This document shows positions 27,944-37,400 of a stretch of DNA of 64,000 nucleotides, piece by piece. Under the pieces are notes generated by a model. That model worked only from the letters and a program-made list of their open reading frames with translations. It did no database searches and was not told the DNA's origin. The stretch lies in the NCBI GenBank assembly GCA_947472645.1, contig CANJBQ010000005.1, positions 51,139-115,138 on the forward strand, given 5' to 3'. Each line of letters begins with the position of its first letter. The stretch's first letter is position 1. This DNA comes from Burkholderiaceae bacterium. Lineage in GTDB: Bacteria > Pseudomonadota > Gammaproteobacteria > Burkholderiales > Burkholderiaceae. The translations under genes and the position numbers were made by a program.

Positions 27944-29269
27944 ATGGAAATAATTGATTCCAGGTTTTATCTAGATCCTTCATTTTTAAAGGCTCAATCG
28001 GAAACTTTACAGGGTGATGGGCTTCTTTTAGACTCCTCAGCCTATTCTATAGCAGCTCAATGGCTCTATCAAATCATACATTTTGAGGCTCCATTCGATG
28101 CAAGTCCGATTTTAAATGTTGCGATTGGTTACTTAATGATGGGTGATTTGGCTCAATCAGAAAAGTGGTTTGGATTCGTTTTGCATCACGACCCTAAAAA
28201 TGCTGTCGCTTTAATGAATCTTGGTGCAATCTTTAATCAAACCAATAGGAAGCAAAAAGGTGGTGAACTTTTGGATGCGGCTTATAAAATACAACGTCTT
28301 TTCATTGAGCACATTGAGGCCCCCTCTCGAAAGCTCCTCATTCTGTCCCTAGGAAAGGTCGCGGCCAATATTCCTCTCTTTCCTCTTTTATCTTTAGGTA
28401 AAAACTTGAATATGAAATACGCTTTTGATTATGGGAGCTCAGAAGAGGATTCGCAACTTCCAGAATTTGATATTCTATTTAACGCTATTGGAGAAGCTGA
28501 CTTTTTATCTCCTTATGTACCTCGGATGCTTGATTTGGCTATTCAATATCAAAAACCAATACTGAATCATCCACAATCTGTTATCAAAACGCAAAGACAT
28601 CTCTTAAAAGACTTACTTCAGTATTTGCCGAATCTTGTATTGCCTCATTACCTTCGTTTTTCATCTACAGGTCAGGCTCATTTTTCAATGCAGGAGTTTC
28701 TACAACAAGAATTTGACTATCCCATCATTGTTCGTCCCGAGGGTACGCATGGCGGCGAGGGCTTAAAAATTATTTATCAATTAAGCGAGTTAGCCAACAT
28801 AGTCAATGCTTTCTCAAGCTCTTTTTATCTTGCAAATTACATTAAATACCAATCTGTAGATTCATACTTCAGAAAATATCGGGTTATCTTTGTTGATCGT
28901 GTTCCCTACTTTTATCATTTAGCCATTTCATCTAATTGGCTAGTACATTACTACTCTGCTGAAATGTTAAATCACCCTTGGAAAATACAAGAGGAAAAAT
29001 ATTTTTTGCAATCGCCTGAGTCAGTTTTAGGTAATGATGGTATGAAAACTCTTTCAGCTATTGGCCAATGTCTCGATCTGGAATACGTTGGTGTAGATTT
29101 TGGAATAATGCCTGATCGCTCTCTGGTTATTTTTGAGGCAAATCCAACGATGTTGATTCACTTCGAAAATATATCTGGCCCATTGGCATACAAGAATGAA
29201 TACGTTAAAAACATCTTGCAGGCCTTTGAAGATATGCTCGATAGGCTATCTCCGTCTAAATCTATTTGA
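27944..29269 (+). CDS. TPR protein with ATP-grasp-like C-terminal domain
   Basis: 441 aa. Residues of about 50-110 form TPR-like helices (NVAIGYLMMGDLAQSEKWFG, NAVALMNLGAIFNQTNRKQK). The C-terminal part has ATP-grasp character: YPIIVRPEGTHGGEGLKII (nucleotide-binding Lys/Gly loop), KYRVIFVDRVPYFYHLAI, and EYVGVDFGIMPDRSLVIFEA ending in the metal-binding E-A-N-P. An ATP-grasp fused to TPRs suggests ligation of an amino group or peptide to a carrier; substrate unknown. Divergent from the glycosyltransferase across 67 bp. Confidence 0.7.
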   Translation: MEIIDSRFYLDPSFLKAQSETLQGDGLLLDSSAYSIAAQWLYQIIHFEAPFDASPILNVAIGYLMMGDLAQSEKWFGFVLHHDPKNAVALMNLGAIFNQTNRKQKGGELLDAAYKIQRLFIEHIEAPSRKLLILSLGKVAANIPLFPLLSLGKNLNMKYAFDYGSSEEDSQLPEFDILFNAIGEADFLSPYVPRMLDLAIQYQKPILNHPQSVIKTQRHLLKDLLQYLPNLVLPHYLRFSSTGQAHFSMQEFLQQEFDYPIIVRPEGTHGGEGLKIIYQLSELANIVNAFSSSFYLANYIKYQSVDSYFRKYRVIFVDRVPYFYHLAISSNWLVHYYSAEMLNHPWKIQEEKYFLQSPESVLGNDGMKTLSAIGQCLDLEYVGVDFGIMPDRSLVIFEANPTMLIHFENISGPLAYKNEYVKNILQAFEDMLDRLSPSKSI

Positions 29270-29293
29270 ATGTAACTCCACATTTATTTTCTT

Positions 29294-29650
29294 TTAAGAA
29301 CTCTTCACTCTATTGTATTTATCGACAAGAATTACCTTCGGTAACAAACCTTTTGCCTCTTCTCGTGTCATTTGTTCTAAAGACAAAATAATTACCTCAT
29401 CACCGGGCTGAAACAATCTTGCTGGGCAACCATTTAAACAGACTTCCCCTGAATTGGGAATGCCTGGTATAGCGTAAGTTTCCCAATGCACCGCATTGGA
29501 CATATTGTTAATATGAACAAGTTGATATGGCATTATTCCAGCCGCATCCATTAGGAGTGGGTCTAAAGTAATGCTACCTTCATAATCTAATCTAGCCTGA
29601 GTCACTCTAACTCGATGAAGTTTACCTGTACACATCGTTATCGTTTTCAT
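29294..29650 (-). CDS. panD: Aspartate 1-decarboxylase (pyruvoyl enzyme)
   Basis: Makes beta-alanine from aspartate for pantothenate and CoA synthesis in the cytoplasm. 118 aa from the ATG at 29650, with GGAG about 7 nt upstream (an in-frame TTG precedes it). The self-cleavage site is Gly25-Ser26 in YEGSITLDPLLMDAAGI, matching Gly24-Ser25 of the E. coli enzyme. KLHRVRVTQA near the start and EVCLNGCPARLFQPGDEVII are conserved. No panB/panC nearby. Confidence 0.95.
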   Translation of the reverse strand: MKTITMCTGKLHRVRVTQARLDYEGSITLDPLLMDAAGIMPYQLVHINNMSNAVHWETYAIPGIPNSGEVCLNGCPARLFQPGDEVIILSLEQMTREEAKGLLPKVILVDKYNRVKSS

Positions 29651-29713
29651 CAATACTCCATTTCATCTATATATTTCTTAATTACACATCAAAATTTGTC
29701 ATTGCTTGGGATC

Positions 29714-30445
29714 TTAGTCTTTACCAAATAATGCCTTCATATTTTCGGCGGTTAGCCAAGTCCAATGCCCCTCTTTTAAGTCTGTAGGTAATTCGTAATT
29801 ACCGATTGCCCTTCGATGTAATTTCTCGACATGATTTCCTACTGCCGCCAACATCCGTTTGACTTGATGGTAACGCCCCTCCACAATCGTTAAAACTAAT
29901 TTTTTTTCATCTTCCTGATGGCATTGAGTTGCAAAGCATGGCTTTGGGTCATCATCGAGAACCACTCCTGACAAAAGATGGTTGATTTGACCTGATGTAA
30001 TAATGTCTGTTGTAGTAACTTCATAAATTTTCCCAATATTTTTTTTTGGCGTTGTCATTTGATGTATAAACTGTCCATCATCTGACATCAGTAGAAGGCC
30101 CGTGGTATCTTGATCAAGCCGTCCAACACATTGAATACCTCTTTCTATCAATTGGGCTGGAAGTAAATGATAAACACTTGGGTGATGCTTGGTTTTATGA
30201 GAGCACTCGTAATTAGTGGGTTTATTAAATGCCACATACGCTTTTTCATGAAAAGCCCATGTCTCTCCTTCGATAGTCAAGATAAGCCCTTCAGAATTTA
30301 TCAGTCGATCAGGATCGTCGATGATTTCGCCATCGACTTGCACTAAATCTGCCATGATGAGGTTGCTGCAGTGCCTTCTTGTACCAAATCCTTGGCTAAA
30401 GAGTATTTTTTCTAAAGGGATTAATTTTTTATTTTTTGCCGACAT
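29714..30445 (-). CDS. rsuA: 16S rRNA pseudouridine synthase (RsuA family)
   Basis: 243 aa, an N-terminal S4-type RNA-binding segment (LEKILFSQGFGTRRHCSNLI) followed by the catalytic domain with GRLDQDTTGLLLMSDDG, whose Asp111 is the catalytic residue. KPTNYECSHKT fits the RsuA subgroup, which makes pseudouridine 516 in 16S rRNA, rather than RluB/E/F. It lies 63 nt upstream of panD on the same strand. The family call is firm; the exact position modified is inferred. Confidence 0.87.
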   Translation of the reverse strand: MSAKNKKLIPLEKILFSQGFGTRRHCSNLIMADLVQVDGEIIDDPDRLINSEGLILTIEGETWAFHEKAYVAFNKPTNYECSHKTKHHPSVYHLLPAQLIERGIQCVGRLDQDTTGLLLMSDDGQFIHQMTTPKKNIGKIYEVTTTDIITSGQINHLLSGVVLDDDPKPCFATQCHQEDEKKLVLTIVEGRYHQVKRMLAAVGNHVEKLHRRAIGNYELPTDLKEGHWTWLTAENMKALFGKD

Positions 30446-30618
30446 TGTTGAGTAGCAGTATATCTTTACCTCTGTATTGAGGTTGCCTAACTATCTGGCT
30501 TTAAATCGGTTTATTTCGAACCAGTGGGTTAATTATGATCAAAAATCCTCATATAGAATCATTATTTAAAAGCCGGCCCAATATTGGTAAACTGGCATTC
30601 ATCATTCATGAATTACTT

Positions 30619-31056
30619 CTATTTTGACGGCTTTGGCGCAACAGTTAGAAGGATTGCCGCTTTTTCACCTTTAAACCCAAAACTGGCATCCTCTATTTCT
30701 ATCGTGACTGATCTATCATTTTTCAAAAAGACTAATACACTCTTTTTTGAAGTTACTGAGGATACGAGAGTCCAACTTTGTTTAGGAAATTCATCGCGAA
30801 AAAAAACATAGCTTTGCATCGGTGTTGACGAAGAGCCAATACTCAGCCTGCCAGTCCAAGCTGCTCCACTACCTAATATCAATGAGTCTTTTTTTATCAA
30901 CGAACCCGGGGGTAGAGGCATATCTCCTAGTAATCTAGATTGAGTTTGCTCATTGTCATTTGTGGCATTTTGTTCCTCATTAAAACTAGAGGGAGGATTA
31001 GTAGAGCAGCCCACAAGAAGCAAAAAGATGCTAAATAAGAATATTTTTTTCATCAT
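30619..31056 (-). CDS. Predicted lipoprotein
   Basis: 145 aa with a lipoprotein signal: MMKKIFLFSIFLLLVGCSTN, lipobox LVGC with Cys at about residue 17. A Ser/Thr/Asn-rich linker follows, then a compact domain with SLILGSGAAWTGRLSIGS and FFRDEFPKQSWTLVSSVT. Such small lipoproteins with a repeated beta-rich fold occur in other betaproteobacteria without known function. Likely outer-membrane lipid-anchored. Confidence 0.7.
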   Translation of the reverse strand: MMKKIFLFSIFLLLVGCSTNPPSSFNEEQNATNDNEQTQSRLLGDMPLPPGSLIKKDSLILGSGAAWTGRLSIGSSSTPMQSYVFFRDEFPKQSWTLVSSVTSKKSVLVFLKNDRSVTIEIEDASFGFKGEKAAILLTVAPKPSK

Positions 31057-31311
31057 CGCCTTATGATTTATGGATTATTTACATCATATTACATCCACTT
31101 GTGTCATTCAATAGAATTCCTTACTCATGCACGCGGATGGCTGGCGCCTGACAGAACATCAAAACCCTGGAAAAATGACTAATTTGAATGATTGGCCTTG
31201 GACAGAAAGGTAAAGCCCGCAAATAGGGCGCATGCCACTATTTCTTGTATTAAACTTGGGAAGAGTCTCATTCATTGCTCAAGCATACGATAAATCGTAC
31301 GTAGCTTTTAT

Positions 31312-32061
31312 CTATACGATTAGATAATCCTGGTAATAGTTGTCTTCTGTTATTTTTTGATGTGACACGATAAAACAGGAAACCTGATGATCAGAAAAAG
31401 CCGATACTTTAGCTAAAAACCACCTTTTTTCGTCTTGTGTATGACACATATATTTGATGTTAAATACTTTCGTATGGTCTGATATCACTTCTCGAATAGA
31501 GCGAGACATTTTTAATGCCTCTTCAGCATCATCACCTTGAACATTTTCACAAACGGCTAAATAATTAATACCCTCACACGTATCTTTACCTTTGAGTTTA
31601 TTGGAATGGGTCATCGCCTCCGCTCGCCATGCATTATTAACCATCAAAATAATACCCTTGTTGTCCAAGATGGCGGTTCTCGGTGAGGCAAAATTTAATG
31701 CCGTCTGAGCTAAATGTTCCACTTTTCGTAATGTATAACTTGCTAGCTGAGAAATTTCGAATGCTTTGTCTGAATCATTGATTAATCGCTCATCGGCTAT
31801 CTCATTCTTAGAAAAAAGATACGCAGGATTTAAATTTAACCATTTGATTAATATTTCTAATTTATCCATTTCTGGAAGTGCTGAACCAACCAGCCATTTA
31901 CGGATGGATTCTCGTGAAATAGGCCTGGTTTCATAATTTCGCAAATTAAATTCAATCGCTACTTTATTCGCTGTAGGAAGATAGCCGAATTTATTGATGA
32001 GACCTGATCTAAAAGCCTGTCGAAATCTTTCAGTAACAAACACGTTTCGTGTATTAAGCAT
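31312..32061 (-). CDS. HTH regulator with C-terminal PAS-like sensor domain
   Basis: 249 aa. Residues of about 1-95 contain a Cro/CI-like region with NKVAIEFNLRNYETRPISRE and IRKWLVGSALPEMDKLEIL, the style of lambda-like repressors. Residues of about 125-240 resemble a PAS fold (SPRTAILDNKGIILMVNNAW, then WFLAKVSAFSDHQVSCFIVS). It may sense a small molecule or redox state. No adjacent target gene is obvious. It is followed by over 250 bp without a convincing gene toward the lipoprotein. Confidence 0.7.
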   Translation of the reverse strand: MLNTRNVFVTERFRQAFRSGLINKFGYLPTANKVAIEFNLRNYETRPISRESIRKWLVGSALPEMDKLEILIKWLNLNPAYLFSKNEIADERLINDSDKAFEISQLASYTLRKVEHLAQTALNFASPRTAILDNKGIILMVNNAWRAEAMTHSNKLKGKDTCEGINYLAVCENVQGDDAEEALKMSRSIREVISDHTKVFNIKYMCHTQDEKRWFLAKVSAFSDHQVSCFIVSHQKITEDNYYQDYLIV

Positions 32062-32227
32062 AACGATATTTAATCTACATGAAGAACTCTTATCATCCTC
32101 TTGTTTTTATTTTCTGCACGGTAAAAACCCTCTTTTCATCACTTTGTCAAGAATTACAACTCAAAGTTGTCAACGCCTCCTAAATCTTCATTTATTGTCA
32201 GGTTTCATTTAATACTTTTATCAATTT

Positions 32228-32440
32228 ATGATGCCCTTTACTTATAACTCTGCGATTAAAAAACTCCAGGTAGATGGCCTCATATCACTTGTGGACATTA
32301 ATCAACTAAATTACAAGGATCGACATCTCTTTCTCAAGGAGATTTCTAGATGGACGACCTTCGGGATGGGGCACTTAGAGAATTTAAGGCTGACTGAAAC
32401 TACATCTTCTACAGACTCCAATATTTTTATATTTTTGTAA
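32228..32440 (+). CDS. Possible small hypothetical protein
   Basis: 70 aa, soluble, with reasonable composition (contains LVDINQLNYKDRHLFLKEIS and a Trp/Met-containing middle). There is no recognisable ribosome binding site before the ATGATG start. Could be real, leaderless, or random. Not recognised. Confidence 0.35.
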   Translation: MMPFTYNSAIKKLQVDGLISLVDINQLNYKDRHLFLKEISRWTTFGMGHLENLRLTETTSSTDSNIFIFL

Positions 32441-32456
32441 AGCCTGCTCCATAAAG

Positions 32457-32534
32457 ATGAAACTATCACCTTTATTAGTCGTACTAGTTATTTATATCGT
32501 ATTTCTGCTAGTACTATCCTTTCTTTATCTTTAA
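32457..32534 (+). CDS. Possible 25-residue single-helix membrane peptide
   Basis: Opens MKLSPLLVV and is almost entirely Leu/Val/Ile, enough for one transmembrane helix, ending YL-stop. No Shine-Dalgarno sequence is visible, so this is only a candidate. Microproteins of this type exist in many bacteria, but random AT-rich DNA also produces them. Confidence 0.2.
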   Translation: MKLSPLLVVLVIYIVFLLVLSFLYL

Positions 32535-32680
32535 ATTCTTGATTACGGTGGGCTTTATTTTGATCAGTAATCATTTTTTAGGGGGTAGTTTAAAACTGTC
32601 AAAAATTCGCAATCATATCTTCATAAATAGCGGATACATTGAAATGAATTTAATAAATCATCTTCATTAGGAATTACTAC

Positions 32681-34294
32681 ATGACAGCTCCTCTCAAAAA
32701 TAACCGCCGGATTGTTCTACAGTCTATTTTAGGAACGTCCACTATCGCCTTTGGAGGTATGCATCAAATACTTGCCTATGCTCAAGCACCAGCACTCATA
32801 ACTAGCGATAAGATTCGGCCTAAATCACCGTCAGGAACTCAAACGGGTGATGTCAATGCAAACTCTGGAATCCTCTGGTCAAGGAGTGATCGAGAAGCAA
32901 AGATGTGGGTGACATGGGATACCACTCAGAGCTTCTCTAACCCCAAAGTTTTATCAGGTCCGTATGCCTTAGAAAGTACTGACTTTACCTCTAGAGTTGA
33001 TCTACGTGGATTGCCATCGGGACAAGACATCTTTTATAAAGTGACATATGAGGATTTAAAAACTGGGGCAAAAAGCCAAGAAGATATTGGTCATTTTAGA
33101 ACGTCTCCAATACAGAAAAAATCAATCCGCTTTCTTTGGTCAGGCGATACTGCTGGTCAAGGCTGGGGAATTAATACGGACCTTGGTGGGATGACTATTT
33201 ATGAAACCATGAGAAAGTTAAATCCTGATTTTTTTATTCATAGCGGCGATAATATTTATGCTGACGGCCCCATTAATGCTGAAGTGACTATTTCACAAGG
33301 ACCCCTCAAAGGGATGGTCTGGAAAAATATCGTCACCGAAGAAAAATCTAAGGTCGCGGAAACACTCAAAGAATTTCGTGGCAATTACCGTTACAACATG
33401 ATGGATGAAAATATTCGCCGATTTAATTCAGAAATTTCTCAAATCTGGCAATGGGATGATCATGAAGTCCTAAATAATTATTCTTCAAATAAAGATATTT
33501 CTGCTGATGCTCGCTATACCGAAAAAAAGGTGCCTTTATTAGTTGCAAGAGCCACTAGAGCTTTTTTAGAAAATGCGCCAATGAGATGGTATTCCCAACA
33601 AGAAGAAGAGCGGATCTACCGTAAAATATCACAAGGGCCTCTGCTCGATATTTTTGTTATTGATATGCGCAGCTATCGGGGTGGCAACTCTTACAATCGT
33701 CAAGAAACACTGAATACAGACTCACAATATTTAGGGCCTGTTCAAGTTGCATGGTTAAAAAATGAATTAAAAAGTTCGAAAGCAGTATGGAAAGTCATTG
33801 CATCCGATATGCCATTAGGACTCTTAGTTGAAGATGGGAAAGATGACCAAGGTCGGATGAAGTTTGAAGCAGTAGCAAATGGTGACGGGCCGGCGTTAGG
33901 TCGCGAAATTGAAATTGCAGATATTTTATCCCACATCAAACGTCAAAAAATTCGGAATACCATTTGGTTAACTGCTGACACTCACTATACTGCGGCGCAT
34001 TACTTTAATCCTAACCTAGCCCAATTTAACGACTTTGATCCATTTTGGGAGTTCATGACCGGTCCATTAAGCTCAGGAACTTTTGGTCCTAATCAGCCAG
34101 ACAATACATTTGGTGTTGAGGTTAAATTTCAAAAAGCGCCTACTGACGGTAGAATTAATTTGTCTCCAGCCGAAGGATATCAATTTTTTGGAGATATTCA
34201 AATTGATGGAAAAACTTCAGAATTGCTTGTCGACCTCCGTGATAGTAAGGGGGACTCTTTATGGTCTATAAAGTTACAGCCGAAATTTGTTTAA
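32681..34294 (+). CDS. phoD: PhoD-family alkaline phosphatase
   Basis: Secreted phosphodiesterase/phosphomonoesterase for organic phosphate. 537 aa with a Tat-type leader (NNRRIVLQSILGTSTIAFGG: twin Arg, then a hydrophobic stretch). Metal-binding blocks: RFLWSGDTAGQGWG, HSGDNIYADGP, WDDHEVLNNYSS, VIASDMPLGL and TADTHYTAAHYF. The N-terminal Ig-like domain with SGILWSRSDREAKMWV is typical. Stands alone; no Pho-box or phosphate-transport gene adjacent was recognised. A GNRA-loop terminator follows. Confidence 0.92.
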   Translation: MTAPLKNNRRIVLQSILGTSTIAFGGMHQILAYAQAPALITSDKIRPKSPSGTQTGDVNANSGILWSRSDREAKMWVTWDTTQSFSNPKVLSGPYALESTDFTSRVDLRGLPSGQDIFYKVTYEDLKTGAKSQEDIGHFRTSPIQKKSIRFLWSGDTAGQGWGINTDLGGMTIYETMRKLNPDFFIHSGDNIYADGPINAEVTISQGPLKGMVWKNIVTEEKSKVAETLKEFRGNYRYNMMDENIRRFNSEISQIWQWDDHEVLNNYSSNKDISADARYTEKKVPLLVARATRAFLENAPMRWYSQQEEERIYRKISQGPLLDIFVIDMRSYRGGNSYNRQETLNTDSQYLGPVQVAWLKNELKSSKAVWKVIASDMPLGLLVEDGKDDQGRMKFEAVANGDGPALGREIEIADILSHIKRQKIRNTIWLTADTHYTAAHYFNPNLAQFNDFDPFWEFMTGPLSSGTFGPNQPDNTFGVEVKFQKAPTDGRINLSPAEGYQFFGDIQIDGKTSELLVDLRDSKGDSLWSIKLQPKFV

Positions 34295-34324
34295 AGTAAA
34301 TTGGAGTTGATATGTATTAAAGCA

Positions 34325-34349
34325 ATTGCCCGCGAAAGCGGGTAATTTT
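34325..34349 (+). terminator. Terminator after phoD
   Basis: Nine-pair stem (one G-U) around CCCGC-GAAA-GCGGG with a GNRA tetraloop, followed by TTTTG, 30 bp after the phoD stop. Confidence 0.75.
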
Positions 34350-34371
34350 GTAACTCCCTATAGTTTCTATC

Positions 34372-34743
34372 TTAAAGTGATGACTCTCGGTTAGTTTTTA
34401 CTAGTGAGTAAACATAAAAGATCAGCCCTATTTGAATAAAAGATAGTGCGCATGAAAACCAATCATATATATTGTACTTTTCAAAGTTTGTAGCAGCGCC
34501 TTCAGAAATCACTCCCAAAATAAGTAATAGAGTAAAAAAGACTCCTAACTTGAAGGCCCATTGCTCCTTTGATGCATTTACCGCCTTTATCACTAAGCAG
34601 AAATAAGTAATTCCCATCAGTAAAAATAGCGTCACTATAGTTGGTATGATGTTCGATAAATCCCAACCATTAGCTTCTAAAACCATCGAAAAAATAAACG
34701 ATATCACAATCTGGTTTGACATCTTCTTTGCTTCTTGGTTCAT
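34372..34743 (-). CDS. Four-helix membrane protein, function unknown
   Basis: 123 aa with four hydrophobic segments; the second hydrophobic stretch reads TIVTLFLLMGITYFCLVI, and the last ends LVKTNRESSL. Not recognised. The ATG at 34743 is used; another in-frame ATG is seven codons inside. It lies 126 bp downstream of the YdcZ-type gene in the same direction and could share its transcript. Confidence 0.55.
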   Translation of the reverse strand: MNQEAKKMSNQIVISFIFSMVLEANGWDLSNIIPTIVTLFLLMGITYFCLVIKAVNASKEQWAFKLGVFFTLLLILGVISEGAATNFEKYNIYDWFSCALSFIQIGLIFYVYSLVKTNRESSL

Positions 34744-34869
34744 ATTGACACCCCTGGTTGGTTATTGCATTAAGGTCTTGTATTGACGACGACGATAATT
34801 TAACCCACAAGTTTCAGCACCTTATATATAAAAGCTACTCAAGCGTGCTAAATCCTTAATCTTTACTAT

Positions 34870-35337
34870 TTATTTTAATTTAGCATCAGCAAACTGTGTA
34901 ATGATGAGACCGCTTAATAAAAGGCTAATGCCCAAAAATCGATATAAGCTAATAGGACGAACCATAGCACCAAATATTCCAAAATGATCTATCAAAACAG
35001 AAACAACGATTTGAGCAGAAACTGCACATGCGATAAAGTTAACAACTCCAATTCGTGGGGCCAATAGAGTAGCACTAATGACATAGAAAGCAACAATAAA
35101 TCCACCTAAATATTCGATAGGGTTTATATCTGAAAATTCCTTAATACTTGGCAGTGATTGAGTTATCGTCAATGTAATTATTACACTTAAAATTAATGCC
35201 ACCATTATCGCGACAACTGGCGCATGCAAAGTGACCCCCAAAGACTTCCCCAATCGACCATTAATAATTCCCATGAGAGGTATTCCAGCCCCCGCTAATA
35301 AAGCCCAAATAATTAAACGTATAGAAATCATTTCCAC
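34870..35337 (-). CDS. DMT-superfamily protein (DUF606/YdcZ-like)
   Basis: 155 aa, five hydrophobic segments, shorter than two-repeat DMT transporters and matching the small single-repeat DUF606/YdcZ group (GIPLMGIINGRLGKSLG near the start, HFGIFGAMVRPISLYRFLG near the end). It ends the TAXI-receptor run: the receptor stop is only 5 nt upstream, so co-expression is likely. These proteins are thought to export small metabolites. Confidence 0.8.
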   Translation of the reverse strand: MEMISIRLIIWALLAGAGIPLMGIINGRLGKSLGVTLHAPVVAIMVALILSVIITLTITQSLPSIKEFSDINPIEYLGGFIVAFYVISATLLAPRIGVVNFIACAVSAQIVVSVLIDHFGIFGAMVRPISLYRFLGISLLLSGLIITQFADAKLK

Positions 35338-35342
35338 CCCTT

Positions 35343-36617
35343 TTATTGATTCATATTTTTTTGTAAACTATTTCGCTCATTCTCGATTCTTGCTATCAAC
35401 GAAAAATAGAGGTCCGTATGTCTCATAGGTAATATATGTGCGGCTCGATCAATATGATTTAAATCACTCTCGATCTTCTGAAGCTCTAAAAAATTTGTTG
35501 TTTTATTTAATGCGATGTGTAGAACTCTTAAACGTTGAAATAGCCTATCAGTATACTGTCGGATAAACCAGTTATATATTTTGGTGATTGATTTTAAGAG
35601 TGGGAATACGATAGCCATCACCGTTGCCACTGTAGCCAATATACGAATCATATAGTTGGTCATCCAAAATGGAAGATACCTATTTAAAAAAGATGGTCCA
35701 TTTTTGTAATATTCGCGAGCAGCGCTGGACATGGGATAACCAACATCATATTGTGTTGGAAATGTCCCAATATTATGAAATGGTCCAAAACCTCCGTGGA
35801 CCTCCTCTAAAGCCTGCGCTAATAGATATATTATTTGAGGATGTAAGTCTTCTTGTATTAATATTGAACTACTAGTTGCAATAATGTTGACATCTTTTGA
35901 TGGAATGTTTTTTTCAAAATCAACTACACCTGCTGGTAATTTGAGATGTCTGAGCTGCGGAAAAATCTTCGTTAACGCTTCCGCTCTTGGAAAATTAAGT
36001 ACCCGAATTGAAGGATCCCTTAATAAATCTTGAATAACCGGTAAATTTAATGTTCCCGATATAAGGATGGCATCCACCTTTCCTTCACGCAATGCTTTTG
36101 TTGCTGCCTCACCAGATAATAATTGTTCTTCAGGTGGGGTATCTTCATCGAGATGAAGCGCATGCGCCAATTGATGTCTTCCTGTTGCTTGCGCACCTAT
36201 TGCTATTTTCTTACCTTTTAGAGCGTCAATATCAGACCACTCTTTCGCAGAGCGATAAAAAATCCAATACGGTAAGTAACTGACCTGCCCCATTGATAGG
36301 ATATTCTTTAATGGGGCCCTATCAATGGCACGATCTGTCGCAAATCCGATTTGAAAGTTTAATTTTTTATCGCTCAGTCGTTCTAGATTTTCTCCAGTCC
36401 CATCCGATGAATGAATCTCTAGTGTAATTCCTGATCGCGCTAAGATAGTTTGATATTGTTTTGCAAATAGTTCGTTAACACCATTTTTAATTCCAACGGT
36501 AGCAATGATTTTTTGAGGTGGTGCAGGCAGCACATTCTCTAATAGCTGCCAAGTTAAGATAATGCTACAGACGACGACTAATCCAACAACCAAGTACATT
36601 CGTGTTTTTTTATGCAT
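35343..36617 (-). CDS. TAXI-family TRAP transporter solute receptor
   Basis: 424 aa. An N-terminal signal anchor (MYLVVGLVVVCSIILTWQLL) precedes the receptor domain with GRHQLAHALHLDEDTPPEEQ and the KALREGKVDAILISG block. A C-terminal hydrophobic helix near residue 325-345 and a charged tail distinguish it from ordinary TAXI proteins and suggest it is held in the membrane. TRAP DctQ/DctM membrane subunits are absent here, so it either pairs with distant subunits or has another role. Confidence 0.78.
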   Translation of the reverse strand: MHKKTRMYLVVGLVVVCSIILTWQLLENVLPAPPQKIIATVGIKNGVNELFAKQYQTILARSGITLEIHSSDGTGENLERLSDKKLNFQIGFATDRAIDRAPLKNILSMGQVSYLPYWIFYRSAKEWSDIDALKGKKIAIGAQATGRHQLAHALHLDEDTPPEEQLLSGEAATKALREGKVDAILISGTLNLPVIQDLLRDPSIRVLNFPRAEALTKIFPQLRHLKLPAGVVDFEKNIPSKDVNIIATSSSILIQEDLHPQIIYLLAQALEEVHGGFGPFHNIGTFPTQYDVGYPMSSAAREYYKNGPSFLNRYLPFWMTNYMIRILATVATVMAIVFPLLKSITKIYNWFIRQYTDRLFQRLRVLHIALNKTTNFLELQKIESDLNHIDRAAHILPMRHTDLYFSLIARIENERNSLQKNMNQ

Positions 36618-36908
36618 AGCTTCTCAGTTTTTATTATATTTATTAACAATCATTTTTCTCCTATTTAACATTTAAACTACTGAGGTTTACCCTCACAACT
36701 CAGCGTCAAACTTCTCTCAAAATCAGTCTCATACAAGTTTATTATTAATAGCCGCCCGAAATGTCGACTTGGGCCGTAGATCAACCGAATAAGCTGACTT
36801 AATGAGTATTTTTTATAACCTCACACAGATATCCTAATTGCATCTCTGATGCTACAATTTTTTTAGCAAGACTTTTCTTGCCTATAAACGATTACAGGAG
36901 ATACGACA

Positions 36909-37400
36909 ATGCAAATCCCAGCTTCAATTGCTCAAACAACGCCGGTAGTTGATGCCAGTCCAAGTAAGCACTTTGAAATTATTCATCACCCAAATTATGA
37001 TAAGAATGTATTCATGCCATTTTCTCCAGCGATTAAAATTAATAGTGGAAAAATATTATGGCTTGCTGGCGGTACTGCGCTGCCCGTCTATCATGACCAT
37101 CCTCATAATCGCGACGAACTCCAGAAATATATGGTGAATGATCTAGAAACTCAAGTTCGTCAAGCAATGAATGGAATTAAACAAACCGTTGAGGCCGCCG
37201 GTGGATCGATGAAAGACGTAGTACATTTGTTTATTTATCGTGCAAGACCACGTATGGGAGATATCGGTAAAGCTAGCTTTGTAGTCAACGAGTACTTTCA
37301 ACCATTTAACTACAAACCAACAACTACTAATATTGCCGTTCTAGAATTAGGTGAGCCTGAGCAGTTGGTAGAGATTCAGGCTTTTGCTGTCATCGACTAA
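36909..37400 (+). CDS. RidA (YjgF/YER057c/UK114) family protein
   Basis: 163 aa. Central RidA fold signature: SPAIKINSGKILWLAGGTAL, then QVRQAMNGIKQTVEAAGGSM and VVHLFIYRARPR. Classical RidA hydrolyses reactive enamine/imine intermediates, but the active-site Arg region here belongs to a diverged branch, so the activity is uncertain. GGAG sits upstream of the ATG. A small hairpin (GCAAGA/TCTTGC, 36866-36881) lies in the leader. A long terminator follows. Confidence 0.88.
   Translation: MQIPASIAQTTPVVDASPSKHFEIIHHPNYDKNVFMPFSPAIKINSGKILWLAGGTALPVYHDHPHNRDELQKYMVNDLETQVRQAMNGIKQTVEAAGGSMKDVVHLFIYRARPRMGDIGKASFVVNEYFQPFNYKPTTTNIAVLELGEPEQLVEIQAFAVID

Larger units (their letters stand above)
32062..32680. 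other. Sparse region between regulator and phosphatase genes
   Basis: 619 bp holding at most two tiny open frames (listed separately at 32228 and 32457). I see no RNA gene or strong hairpin. The last 40 bp before the phosphatase contain its leader, with no clear ribosome binding site. Confidence 0.5.

Noticed and set aside
31127..31213. 28-residue open frame with Trp-rich end
   Set aside because: No ribosome binding site and too short to judge. It may be a fragment, but no second piece was found nearby.
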